From JASMTM01 sp964441735 (GTDB lineage: Bacteria; Thermotogota; Thermotogae; Petrotogales; Kosmotogaceae): a DNA stretch of 64,000 nucleotides. The position numbers and the translations under genes are program-made. The stretch is from NCBI GenBank assembly GCA_964441735.1, contig CAYTVB010000005.1:1-64000 (forward strand). Direction: 5' to 3'. Below the pieces are notes generated by a model, which was given only the letters and a program-made list of their open reading frames with translations, did no database searches and was not told the origin of the DNA. Shown one piece after another: positions 1-7,503 of this stretch (within the stretch, counting starts at the first letter, position 1; every line of letters starts with the position of its first letter).

Positions 1-389
1 TATTTTTTTGATCCGTTGATTACATTGGGATCAATTTCGCATAATATCGCTTTTTCAACGCTTTTATGACGCATTACTTCTCGTAAACTACCGCCATCTC
101 CACCACCAATTATCAATACTTTTTTTGGTTCAGGATGAGTAAAAAGCGGAATATGAACAAGCATTTCGTGATACATGAATTCATCTGATTCTGTACACAT
201 AGTTATTCCATCAAGAGCAAAAACCTTGCCAAAATCTGGATGCTCAAATATGTCAATACGCTGGAATGGGGTTTGCTCTGAATAGATCACTTTCTTTACC
301 TTCATAAAAAGTCCCGCATTCCCTCCGGTATAATTTTCTCTGTAAAGAAGATGTCCAAGATTTTTTAGGCTTTCTGAAGTTTTTCTCAT
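1..389 (-). CDS. speE: Spermidine synthase (N-terminal part, runs off the window)
   Basis: Transfers an aminopropyl group from decarboxylated S-adenosylmethionine to putrescine or a related diamine in the cytoplasm. Only the first 129 codons are present; the frame is open to the window edge. The ATG at 389 follows GGAGGT with an 8-nt spacer. The N-terminal beta-sheet region is followed by the nucleotide-binding motif VLIIGGGDGG (residues 91-100) and the acidic loop CEID (117-120), both diagnostic of spermidine synthases. It starts 15 nt after the speD stop, so the two are one transcript that makes and then uses decarboxylated AdoMet. Identity is firm; the C-terminal half is outside the window. 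Confidence 0.95.
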   Translation of the reverse strand, partial: MRKTSESLKNLGHLLYRENYTGGNAGLFMKVKKVIYSEQTPFQRIDIFEHPDFGKVFALDGITMCTESDEFMYHEMLVHIPLFTHPEPKKVLIIGGGDGGSLREVMRHKSVEKAILCEIDPNVINGSKK

Positions 390-404
390 TTTGATAAACC
401 TCCG

Positions 405-806
405 TTATTCACTAACTTTGTATGGTGCATATTCAGGAATATTGAGTTTCTTATACACCCCTCTTAGATATTCATATACTTCTGTCTTACCTGCTGACAA
501 TATATCTCTCAGGTAGTCAAAAGCTTTCCAGGGATTGACATCGTCACCACAGGTAAAAAGATCAATAGCAGCATAGCCATATTCAGGCCATGTATGGATT
601 GTCAAATGTGATTCTGCAATTACAACTACTCCACTAATCCCGTGGGGAAGAAATCTGTGAAATGAAGAATCTACGATTGTAGCTCCGGCAATAGCAGCTG
701 CAATTTTTAGATTTTCTGAAATAAAATCAAGGTCGTTAAGTGCTTCATTTGAACATGAAAAAAATTCTGCAATTAAATGTCTTCCAAGTGCTTTCACTTT
801 TTTCAA
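405..806 (-). CDS. speD: S-adenosylmethionine decarboxylase proenzyme (bacterial class 1b)
   Basis: Pyruvoyl-dependent enzyme that supplies decarboxylated AdoMet for polyamine synthesis. The proenzyme self-cleaves before the Ser of ESHLTIHTWPEYG (Ser66 here), giving the pyruvoyl group; His71 and Cys86 of the FTCG motif complete the catalytic set known from the Thermotoga maritima enzyme. I chose the TTG at 806 because GGAGGT (814-819) lies 7 nt upstream; the TTG at 821 overlaps that site. The resulting 133 aa fits the family (about 130 aa). It is first gene of the speD-speE unit, with its own consensus promoter and a hairpin in a leader of about 60 nt. Confidence 0.95.
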   Translation of the reverse strand: MKKVKALGRHLIAEFFSCSNEALNDLDFISENLKIAAAIAGATIVDSSFHRFLPHGISGVVVIAESHLTIHTWPEYGYAAIDLFTCGDDVNPWKAFDYLRDILSAGKTEVYEYLRGVYKKLNIPEYAPYKVSE

Positions 807-825
807 TTCCTGTACCTCCAAACAG

Positions 826-858
826 AAAAAATCGGATATCCTTTTAAAAGGAATATCC
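826..858 (-). promoter_or_regulatory. Palindromic hairpin plus T-run in the speD leader
   Basis: On the minus strand GGATATTCC-TTTTAAAA-GGATATCC (834-858) is a near-perfect inverted repeat, followed directly by GATTTTTT (826-833). It begins only about 8 nt after the predicted transcription start and ends just before the speD RBS. It could be an intrinsic terminator acting as an attenuator, or a palindromic operator for a dimeric repressor placed just downstream of the promoter. No leader ORF fits in the space. Confidence 0.6.
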
Positions 859-872
859 TTTGTGCGTAAAGC

Positions 873-902
873 ATTATATTCTTATTGAGTGGCTAAAGTC
901 AA
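873..902 (-). promoter_or_regulatory. Sigma-70 type promoter for speD-speE
   Basis: Reading the minus strand: -35 TTGACT (897-902), 18-nt spacer, -10 TATAAT (873-878). The predicted start is near 866, leaving a leader of about 60 nt before the speD TTG. The perfect -10 and near-perfect -35 make this a strong call, and it separates speDE from the recN-yigZ operon upstream. Confidence 0.8.
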
Positions 903-913
903 ATTATTTTAGT

Positions 914-954
914 AAAAAAAAGGTTAACATGAATGATAATAATCATGTTTTTTT
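914..954 (-). terminator. Probable terminator after yigZ
   Basis: A 7-bp stem AACATGA/TCATGTT (926-932 with 943-949) has T-runs on both sides. On the minus strand an 8-T run follows after AACC; on the plus strand Ts follow directly. It lies 20 nt beyond the yigZ stop and before the speDE promoter, the expected end of the recN-yigZ operon. The stem is short and AT-rich, so strength is uncertain. Confidence 0.5.
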
Positions 955-973
955 CAAAGGCTCGTTATTCCTG

Positions 974-1600
974 CTAAACTACAGGTTCAATAAAGATGAC
1001 TTCATTCTCCATATGATATTCAATATTTCGTTTTTCTGCAAAATTCTTTATGGTATTTAACATTTCTGTTTTGGTGGCAACTGAAACAAGCACTCTGTCA
1101 GTGTAGGTTATATTATGTTTGTTGTAATCCGTACCTTCTTTAAAAATCCTGCTAAAACTGTCCCAATTACTATAATCCATAACAAAAGAAACAATTATAC
1201 CTGGACAATATTTTGCCTTTTTTGCTTCTTTTAGCGCTCTAGTTGTAACACCACCGTAGGCATCAATCAAACCTCTAATACCCAATTTTATACCGCCAAA
1301 ATACCTTGTTACAACTACAACCATGTTTTTTTGGTTTGACGCTTCAATTGATCCGAGGATATGACGACCTGCTGTTCCAGAAGGTTCACCAGCATCTGAG
1401 TAGTTTTTTCTGATTTCGTTATTATCAACAACATAAGCCCAGCAATTGTGGCTGGCATCTGGATATTCACTGTTTATTTTTTGAATAAATTCTTTGCATT
1501 TATTTTCTGTTTCGCAGTGTATGCCATTAACAATAAAAAGGGAACGGTTGATTTTTTCACTGTACTTCAGCCGCCCCCTTAGCGATATATAACAGTTCAT
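974..1600 (-). CDS. yigZ: YigZ/IMPACT family protein (UPF0029)
   Basis: Cytoplasmic protein of the IMPACT family. Eukaryotic IMPACT modulates the Gcn2 stress kinase through Gcn1; the bacterial role is unsettled, with ribosome or RNA binding proposed. The 208 aa carry the family signature GEPSGTAGRHIL, then VVVVTRYFGGIKLG and RGLIDAYGG, followed by a C-terminal ferredoxin-like DUF1949-type region. Its ATG overlaps the hflC stop (ATGA at 1597-1600), implying translational coupling at the end of the recN-murB-hflKC operon. Family assignment is firm, molecular function is not. Confidence 0.9.
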   Translation of the reverse strand: MNCYISLRGRLKYSEKINRSLFIVNGIHCETENKCKEFIQKINSEYPDASHNCWAYVVDNNEIRKNYSDAGEPSGTAGRHILGSIEASNQKNMVVVVTRYFGGIKLGIRGLIDAYGGVTTRALKEAKKAKYCPGIIVSFVMDYSNWDSFSRIFKEGTDYNKHNITYTDRVLVSVATKTEMLNTIKNFAEKRNIEYHMENEVIFIEPVV

Positions 1601-2448
1601 TCTCCAGCTAAAAATCTTTCTATTAGATCCATTCGTGCATCGAGCACGAATTTTGAGTCTTTAAGTGTTGATTCATAAACGCTCAGGCTTTTCCAGAACT
1701 CGTAAAACTCTTCATCTTCAGAATAGGCCTCTGCGTATATTGTAAGGGCTGATGCATCACCTGTGCCTTTTAGTATTTCTGATTCTCGATTGGCTTCAGC
1801 AACTATTAATGTTGAATCTTTATCAGCTTCTGCTCTGATAATTGCCGCTTCCTTTTCACCTTCTGCTCTAATTTTTGCAGCTTCTTGATTTCTTTCTGAT
1901 TCCATTCTGTTGAAGACAGCATTTTTGTTTTCCTCGGGCAGGTCAGCCTTTTTTACCCTGACAGCAAGAATTTCAAGTCCGAATTGTTTCATTTCATTTT
2001 GCGATTGTTTGGTAACAAACTCTAGCGTATCTATTCTTTGTTTGGAAACGATTTCATCAAAAGTTCTTTCTCCAAAGGTATCCCTTACAGTTGAATAAAC
2101 AACGTCATCAATCCTTGTTAATGCGTTATTTACCGTTCTCATTGTTTTCACAAACTCTACTGGATCCACAATTCTCCACATCGCAAATGTGTCAACTAGT
2201 AAAGTCTTTTTGTCTTCAGTATAAATTCTCTCTGCAGAGATGTCATAAAGCTGAATACGTTGGTCGAATTTCAAAACTTTATCAATAAATGGTGTTTTTG
2301 TATATAGACCTGGTTCCGTGCTTACCTGAACTATATCACCGAATCGCAATACTACAGCCTGTTCTACCTCATCTACAAAGTAAAAAAATCCTGGTAAAAT
2401 GATTAATGCAAGAACTATTATTACTACAAGTGTGACAAGTAATTTCAT
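1597..2448 (-). CDS. hflC: HflC, SPFH/band-7 membrane protein
   Basis: Partner of HflK in the large membrane complex that surrounds and modulates the AAA protease FtsH. An N-terminal transmembrane segment (about residues 4-24) anchors a band-7 domain (QAVVLRFGDIV onward). A long charged, Ala/Glu-rich helix follows (about 165-230, with AEGEKEAAIIRAEADKD), typical of the SPFH coiled coil. The 283 aa are close to the usual HflC length. The ATG overlaps the hflK TGA (ATGA), so the subunits are probably made in balance. HflC rather than another stomatin-like protein is supported by the adjacent longer HflK. Confidence 0.92.
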   Translation of the reverse strand: MKLLVTLVVIIVLALIILPGFFYFVDEVEQAVVLRFGDIVQVSTEPGLYTKTPFIDKVLKFDQRIQLYDISAERIYTEDKKTLLVDTFAMWRIVDPVEFVKTMRTVNNALTRIDDVVYSTVRDTFGERTFDEIVSKQRIDTLEFVTKQSQNEMKQFGLEILAVRVKKADLPEENKNAVFNRMESERNQEAAKIRAEGEKEAAIIRAEADKDSTLIVAEANRESEILKGTGDASALTIYAEAYSEDEEFYEFWKSLSVYESTLKDSKFVLDARMDLIERFLAGE

Positions 2449-3419
2449 TGTGAACCGCCTCCTTTATAACCTGTGATATCAAAGAATTTTAGGAGGTCCT
2501 CACTATTTGTTGTTATAATTTTGTCGCTGTCTTTAAGTACTTTATCTACAGTCTCCAGATAAAGTCTTGTTTTCGTTACCCTTGGTGCGCTAATGTACTC
2601 TTGAAGAATACTTGTAAATCGTTCACTTTCACCTTCCGCTTTAAATACCTTTGATTTTGCATAGGCTTCAGCTTCGTTTAAAACCTCATTTGCCTGCCCT
2701 TCTGCTTTTGGAATGATCTCGTTCTTGTACTCTTCTGCTTTGTATATAAATTGTTCTCTATCCTGTTTCGCGCTGTTAACATCATCAAAAGCGGCAATAA
2801 CCTGTTGTGGAGGACTTACCTCCTGAAGATAGACATTTTTAACCTGGATACCTACTCCTAATTCGTCCAATTCCTGCTGTACTCTCTTTGCTGTACGCTG
2901 GGCAATAACACTTCTGCTCACTGTAAGAATTTCGTCGACAGTAACAGCTGCTACTTCTTCTCTGAGAGCGGAAGAGGCATAGCTTTTTACAATATCTTCG
3001 TCACTTCTTAAATTAAAGGCAAATTTTTCTGCATCTGAAATGAAATACTGAATAACAGCCTCTGCGTACACGATATTTCCATCTCCCGTTAGCATCAATG
3101 CTTCATTTTCTCTGCTTGAATATCTACCGGGTGAAATAGTTTGAAAACCTATCTCCTTTTTCCTCAACTCAGAAACATTAACAATAACAATGGATTCGAT
3201 TGGATATGGCAAATGATAATGTAATCCAGGACCTACCTGTTTTTTGTATTCGCCAAACCGTTTCAAAAGGCCTACTTCTGCAGGTTCAACACGATAGAAT
3301 CCCGTTAAAAAGTAAATTGCGATCACAGCAACAATTACTACCGGTACGATAATTTTGATCAATCTCGTATAATCCTTTTTAGGCTCAACATCGCCAAAAA
3401 GATCATCATTATTATCCAC
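2445..3419 (-). CDS. hflK: HflK, SPFH/band-7 membrane protein
   Basis: Larger subunit of the HflKC complex associated with FtsH. It has a short acidic N-terminus (about 20 aa, without the Gly/Pro-rich stretch of enterobacterial HflK), a transmembrane helix at about residues 23-42, a band-7 domain starting RVEPAEVGLLKRFGEY, and a coiled coil rich in KAEG/NEAEAYAKS heptads. The start is GTG at 3419, 6 nt after GGAGGT; the overlapping ATG one base upstream is out of frame. It lies 23 nt after murB. HflKC in an operon with recN and murB is an unusual mix, probably a lineage-specific arrangement. Confidence 0.92.
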   Translation of the reverse strand: MDNNDDLFGDVEPKKDYTRLIKIIVPVVIVAVIAIYFLTGFYRVEPAEVGLLKRFGEYKKQVGPGLHYHLPYPIESIVIVNVSELRKKEIGFQTISPGRYSSRENEALMLTGDGNIVYAEAVIQYFISDAEKFAFNLRSDEDIVKSYASSALREEVAAVTVDEILTVSRSVIAQRTAKRVQQELDELGVGIQVKNVYLQEVSPPQQVIAAFDDVNSAKQDREQFIYKAEEYKNEIIPKAEGQANEVLNEAEAYAKSKVFKAEGESERFTSILQEYISAPRVTKTRLYLETVDKVLKDSDKIITTNSEDLLKFFDITGYKGGGSQ

Positions 3420-3442
3420 ATTTACACCTCCTTATGTTTACG

Positions 3443-4345
3443 TTACCATAGTTCTACCTCTGTTTCGAGTGAAACATCAAAATGATACTCTATCTTTTCC
3501 TTTAAGAAGATAATTAGTTGTTTTACATCATTTTGTGTAGCATTCCCCCTGTTTACTATAAAACCTGCGTGTTTTTTTGACACTTCTGCGCCACCGAAAC
3601 GTATTCCCTTAAATCCAAGTTTATCGATTGCGTAACCTACACTAAAATCTTTGTTCGGTCTTTTGAATATACTTCCAGCACTTTTCCATACTACCGGTTG
3701 TTTATTCATTCTTTGTTTTAAAACTGCATCCGATTTTTTCTTAATCTTTGTTTTTGAATCTTTGCTTAAAGAAAAATTTGCTTCAAGAATTGTATAATTT
3801 CTTTTTTGAAATATACTGTTTCGGTAGCCAAAGGATGCATCATCTTTTTTAACAGTAATTATCTTGCCTTTCTCATCGATTACGCGAGCTGATTCAAAGA
3901 AATCTCCTATTTCTCTTCCAAAGGCGCCTGCATTCATAAATAGCGCACCACCAACTGTTCCTGGTAAACCTGATAAAAACTCAAATCCAGATAGTTCATG
4001 TTCTGCTAATTCAACAATCAATTTATTTATTGAGAATCCTGCATTAACTACAATTCCAGAACTCAAATACTCAATTTGATGTAAATTACAACTGGATATT
4101 ATTAAATCATTTGCTTCATCATCTGGAATGACATTCGACCCACGACCCATAATCCTGTATTTAATATGGTGATTTCTCAGGTAATTTATTATGTCAATTA
4201 ATGTCTTTTCTGTAGAAGGAGCAACGAAGACAGAAGTGGGTCCCCCAATTCCGATGGTTGTAAGCTCCTTTAAAGATTTGTTTATGAAAAAAACGCAATT
4301 TTTTTTGTACAGATAATCGATTAGTGAATGCTTAATTTTGTTCAT
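3443..4345 (-). CDS. murB: UDP-N-acetylenolpyruvoylglucosamine reductase
   Basis: FAD- and NADPH-dependent reductase completing UDP-N-acetylmuramate, the second committed step of peptidoglycan synthesis. Visible marks: TTIGIGGP near residue 29, the FAD-binding GRGSNVIPDD, the loop LSGLPGTVGGALFMNAGAFG, catalytic-Ser motif SAGSIFKRP, and GGAEVSKKHAGFIVN near the C-terminus. A final Glu-containing strand (LETEVELW) supplies the proton-donor region. The 300 aa fit a compact type II-like MurB. Its ATG lies inside the end of the preceding HEAT-repeat gene (14-nt overlap), so it is translated from the recN operon. Confidence 0.96.
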   Translation of the reverse strand: MNKIKHSLIDYLYKKNCVFFINKSLKELTTIGIGGPTSVFVAPSTEKTLIDIINYLRNHHIKYRIMGRGSNVIPDDEANDLIISSCNLHQIEYLSSGIVVNAGFSINKLIVELAEHELSGFEFLSGLPGTVGGALFMNAGAFGREIGDFFESARVIDEKGKIITVKKDDASFGYRNSIFQKRNYTILEANFSLSKDSKTKIKKKSDAVLKQRMNKQPVVWKSAGSIFKRPNKDFSVGYAIDKLGFKGIRFGGAEVSKKHAGFIVNRGNATQNDVKQLIIFLKEKIEYHFDVSLETEVELW

Positions 4346-4973
4346 TTTTCTGTTGCCATAAATAGAGTTTATCTAAAATTTCCTTTCCTTTACTTGTTTG
4401 TCTTAATATCTCACTAAAAGTAGGATTATTTGCAATAAGATTGTGAATTCCCTCAAGAATAAAAGAACGGGTTGATTTATCAATAGAGTCATTGTGATAA
4501 AGCTCAGCCAATCTTTCAAGTGCTTTTCTTGTTCCGGTATTGCTCAATGCCATAACCAATAATTCTATGAATTCTGAATTTCTTGCATCGTCAAGCATCA
4601 GTATAAGCGGGTCAACAACCTTTTCTCCCTCTCCTTGTTTTGCTAGGGCTTCGTAAATTATTACCTGAGAACGCTCATCACTATAAAGCTCAAGAAAAGA
4701 ATAAATAAGTTGAACAATTTTTCTATCCTTCGTTTCAGCCAATCTATCAATAATATATAGTGCTGTCATATCGCCCTTTTTGTTTTTGTTCTTTATTTCC
4801 TTTAGTTTATTAACAAGAGCCATTTTGCCGGGCTTGCCCATTCCTAAAAGCGCATCAAGACAGATCTCAGCAACATCTGTATCTTCTTCATCAAGCAGCT
4901 TTACAAGGATAGGTATGGCATCTTCTCCTTTTTCTTCGATGATCCTGTCTACCAAATCTCTTCTATCTGTCAT
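4332..4973 (-). CDS. HEAT-repeat protein
   Basis: A 213-aa, all-helical soluble protein with PBS-lyase/HEAT-like repeats, visible as recurring units such as AIPILVKLLDEEDTDVAEICLDALLGMG spaced by about 30-40 residues through the chain. HEAT scaffolds usually bind other proteins; no catalytic motif is seen. I chose ATG 4973 because GGAG lies 7-8 nt upstream; a longer frame from 5024 would overlap recN more and lacks an RBS. It overlaps the recN stop by 11 nt and murB by 14 nt, so it is translationally locked between a DNA-repair and a cell-wall gene. Function unknown. Confidence 0.8.
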   Translation of the reverse strand: MTDRRDLVDRIIEEKGEDAIPILVKLLDEEDTDVAEICLDALLGMGKPGKMALVNKLKEIKNKNKKGDMTALYIIDRLAETKDRKIVQLIYSFLELYSDERSQVIIYEALAKQGEGEKVVDPLILMLDDARNSEFIELLVMALSNTGTRKALERLAELYHNDSIDKSTRSFILEGIHNLIANNPTFSEILRQTSKGKEILDKLYLWQQKNEQN

Positions 4974-6564
4974 TATCAATCTCCACCCTTCCATACATTT
5001 TTTCGAGTTCATCACGTCGTTCATCCTGTTTCAAGTGTATAACATCAGAAGCGACACTGTCTCTAAACTGTTGTTTTTTTACGACGAAGTGCCTGGAAGC
5101 ACTGGATGCAATCTGTGGAAGATGGGTAATTACAATTGTTTGAAGGTTATCAGAAAGTTCAAGTAATTTCGCTGCAAGTGTATTACCCATTCTGGCGCCG
5201 ACACCTGAATCTATTTCATCAAATATTACTGTTTTCAACTGCAGTTCTTTCTTTAATGCCGATTCAATAGCAAGGAGAATTCTCGAAAGCTCTCCACCAG
5301 AGGCGATTCTATTCAGTTCTAGCATTTCGCCTCCAGGATTTGTCTTAGCAAGTATTTTAACATTGGTAGTACCGTAGGATTTAGGTTCTTCTTCAGGAAT
5401 TAGTTCAAATTTCACCCTGGCACCTGTCATTTTTAAATCTTCGAGATGAGGGATTATTTCATTTTCTATCTTTTCAGCATTTTCTTTTCTTAACTCATCA
5501 ATTTTTTTACCAGTATTAATCAACTCTTCTTTGAGTTTTTTTTCTGCTTCTATTAACTCTTTTCTTTCCTGTTCATTATTCTCTAACTCCGCATATTTAT
5601 TTGAAAGCTCATCCCAGGTTCTGAATATATCTTCTTCTGTTTGCCCATATTTTCTCTTTAATCCCTGGATTATATTAAAACGAGTTTCAAGTCTTTTATA
5701 TTCTTCATCGTCGATATCTATATCTTCTATTTCTCCTTCAATTAGATGATATATATATTCAATTTCTTCAAGGGCAATGTTTGAGTGCTCTATTAGTTCA
5801 TCGTAACCATACTTCTCAAAATTTTCTAAAGCTTTAACTGCTTTCCACAATTGTGTATTTATTGATTCCTGCCCGTCACGAAGTAAATGCATTAACCATT
5901 CAAAGGTTTCTTTTAGTTTTTGGCTGTCAAGAACCTTTGAGTATTTACTTTCTACAGTTTCCATTTCTCCAGGTTTTAGATTCGCTTTTTCCAATTCATT
6001 CAGTTGAAACCTAAGGTAGTCTTTTTCTCTTTCAAGTTCCTCGGGTGATAATTTAATTTTTTGCAAACGAGATTTTGTTTCCACGAATCTCTGATAAGTT
6101 TCCTGATAGGATTTCTTTAAAGAAACCGGTAATGTTTGATCGAGTATTTTGTAATGAGTTGTGGCATTAAGAAGCTGAACACTGCTATGTTGTGAATGAA
6201 TCTCTACAAACCCTTCAAATAATTCTTTGACAAGTTGCCTTGGAATAATCTGACCATTAAGTCGATAAAGAATTCTTTGGGTTCCAAAAGAAACGTTTAT
6301 CATGAAGTCGACAGGAGGAATATCAACGCCAAGTTCTTTAGCCCTTTTGATTAGTTTAGAATCTACTAAAAAGGTTCCTTGTACAAAACTTTCGTCATTG
6401 TCTGCATTATACTTAATAGGTTCTCCGGTGATAGATTTAATTGCTCTCATAATTAAACTCTTCCCCGCTCCTGATTCACCGGTAATAACGTTCAATCCAT
6501 CACTGAATTCGATATAAAATTTTTCAAAAGTAAAGAAGTTTTTCCCCTTTAATGTTTGCAACAT
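4963..6564 (-). CDS. recN: DNA repair protein RecN (SMC-like ATPase)
   Basis: SMC-family ATPase acting early in double-strand break repair. The N-terminal Walker A is GESGAGKS (residues 29-36), and a long coiled-coil region fills the middle (about 145-370). The C-terminal head carries the ABC signature ASGGELSRI, Walker B VIFDEIDSGVG and the H-motif VITHLPQIAS. I start at ATG 6564, 7 nt after GGGAGG; the ATG 15 nt upstream overlaps that site. The 533 aa are slightly short for RecN (about 550). First gene of the operon; a TATAAT (6585-6590, minus strand) with only a weak -35 lies just upstream. Confidence 0.95.
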   Translation of the reverse strand: MLQTLKGKNFFTFEKFYIEFSDGLNVITGESGAGKSLIMRAIKSITGEPIKYNADNDESFVQGTFLVDSKLIKRAKELGVDIPPVDFMINVSFGTQRILYRLNGQIIPRQLVKELFEGFVEIHSQHSSVQLLNATTHYKILDQTLPVSLKKSYQETYQRFVETKSRLQKIKLSPEELEREKDYLRFQLNELEKANLKPGEMETVESKYSKVLDSQKLKETFEWLMHLLRDGQESINTQLWKAVKALENFEKYGYDELIEHSNIALEEIEYIYHLIEGEIEDIDIDDEEYKRLETRFNIIQGLKRKYGQTEEDIFRTWDELSNKYAELENNEQERKELIEAEKKLKEELINTGKKIDELRKENAEKIENEIIPHLEDLKMTGARVKFELIPEEEPKSYGTTNVKILAKTNPGGEMLELNRIASGGELSRILLAIESALKKELQLKTVIFDEIDSGVGARMGNTLAAKLLELSDNLQTIVITHLPQIASSASRHFVVKKQQFRDSVASDVIHLKQDERRDELEKMYGRVEIDNDR

Positions 6565-6686
6565 AACATGTCCTCCCATTAACTATTATAACCTTTCACG
6601 TTATTAATAATAGATTTACTAACAGAATGAATTTAATTTTCGGTATAAAAATGTAAGCATTTGTGAACAATCGTAATATTAAGTCC

Positions 6687-6715
6687 TTGACACGTCAATT
6701 CTTGCTACGTATAAT
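6687..6715 (+). promoter_or_regulatory. Consensus sigma-70 promoter for the rpmH operon
   Basis: TTGACA (6687-6692), 17-nt spacer, TATAAT (6710-6715): a perfect match to consensus. The start would be near 6722, about 29 nt before rpmH. Strong constitutive expression is expected for this ribosomal protein and RNase P unit. Confidence 0.88.
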
Positions 6716-6750
6716 TCTAATCGACATGCTTGTAAGATAGGAGGATCGAT

Positions 6751-6885
6751 ATGAAAAGGACTTATCAACCTTCAAGGTCAAAAAGAAAGAGAACACATGG
6801 ATTCCTTGCAAGAAAAAAGACAAAAGCGGGCAAGCGTATTCTGGCCAACAGAAGAAAGAAGGGTAGAAAACGAATAGCGGTGTAA
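6751..6885 (+). CDS. rpmH: 50S ribosomal protein L34
   Basis: A 44-aa, strongly basic protein of the large subunit. It reads MKRTYQPSRSKRKRTHGF at the start and ends RRKKGRKRIAV, with the invariant KRTYQPS and HGFLAR motifs of L34. The ATG at 6751 follows AGGAGG by 6 nt. It heads the rpmH-rnpA-yidD-yidC-jag order conserved across bacteria and lies behind a perfect promoter. Length is exactly that of typical L34. Confidence 0.97.
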   Translation: MKRTYQPSRSKRKRTHGFLARKKTKAGKRILANRRKKGRKRIAV

Positions 6886-6890
6886 GGTTA

Positions 6891-7298
6891 ATTCCTGCAA
6901 CGTTAAAAAAAACTGAATTAATTAGAAAAAAGGCGGACTTTAGCAGAGTGCTAAATAGCGGAATGGTTATCGAGAATAGTTTTTTTATAACTTTTGTTAT
7001 CAGAAATAGTCTGCCTTTTTCTCGTATAGGAATATCCATAAGAAAGAGATTTGGTAGTGCTGTTAAGAGAAATCGATTAAAACGACTTATCAAAGAGGTT
7101 TACAGAACAAGAAAAATATTATTTCCTGCCGGTTATGATATACTCTTTATTGCAAGAAGAGATCTATCAGACGCGTTTAAAGAATATTCTTTAGGTTACA
7201 AAGATATCGAAAGAAAGATCTTAAACATTACAGTCAATAAGATGAAGAGAGTTAATGAGTATGAAAGTTCTGATACTAAAAGCAATTTCTTTCTATAG
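6891..7298 (+). CDS. rnpA: RNase P protein component (start codon unusual)
   Basis: Protein subunit of RNase P, which helps the catalytic RNA trim tRNA 5' leaders. The hallmark RFGSAVKRNRLKRLIKEVYR (RNR motif) and the phenylalanine-rich sheet NSFFITFVI are present. The first usual start, GTG 6948, would cut off the conserved segment ELIRKKADFSR, which is encoded upstream in the same open frame. Between the stop at 6864 and 6948 no ATG, GTG or TTG occurs in frame; ATT at 6891, just after the rpmH stop, is the best candidate. The C-terminal tail runs 44 nt into yidD and is longer than usual. The gene is firm; the start is not. Confidence 0.9.
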   Translation: MPATLKKTELIRKKADFSRVLNSGMVIENSFFITFVIRNSLPFSRIGISIRKRFGSAVKRNRLKRLIKEVYRTRKILFPAGYDILFIARRDLSDAFKEYSLGYKDIERKILNITVNKMKRVNEYESSDTKSNFFL

Positions 7299-7503
7299 AA
7301 AATACCTATCTCCATTGAAGAAACCAAGCTGCAGGTTCGATCCAACCTGTTCTTCTTACACATATAAGGCAATTGAAAGGTTTGGAGTGTTAAAGGGGAC
7401 ATTGCTTGGTATATGGAGAATACTTCGATGCAACCCTTTTAATTCAGGAGGACACGACCCTGTCCCGGAGAAATTCAGTTTGATTAGGAGGAATAAAAGA
7501 TGA
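7255..7503 (+). CDS. yidD: YidD, membrane protein insertion efficiency factor
   Basis: Small (82 aa) membrane-associated protein thought to assist YidC-dependent insertion. The family signature is complete: FYRKYLSPL, CRFDPTCSSY with both conserved Cys, AIERFGVLKG, RILRCNPFNSGGHDPVP. An N-terminal amphipathic helix precedes it. The ATG at 7255 lies inside rnpA in another frame; a second in-frame ATG at 7261 is equally plausible. The stop overlaps the yidC ATG (ATGA), so rnpA, yidD and yidC form a tightly coupled chain. Confidence 0.94.
   Translation: MSMKVLILKAISFYRKYLSPLKKPSCRFDPTCSSYTYKAIERFGVLKGTLLGIWRILRCNPFNSGGHDPVPEKFSLIRRNKR

Noticed and set aside
860..1060. 66-codon open frame on the plus strand
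   Set aside because: It runs through the speDE promoter, the terminator and the antisense of yigZ, has no RBS and low-complexity composition.
6585..6625. Promoter for the recN operon
   Set aside because: A good TATAAT is present on the minus strand but the -35 region (CTATTA) is poor, so it is only mentioned under recN.
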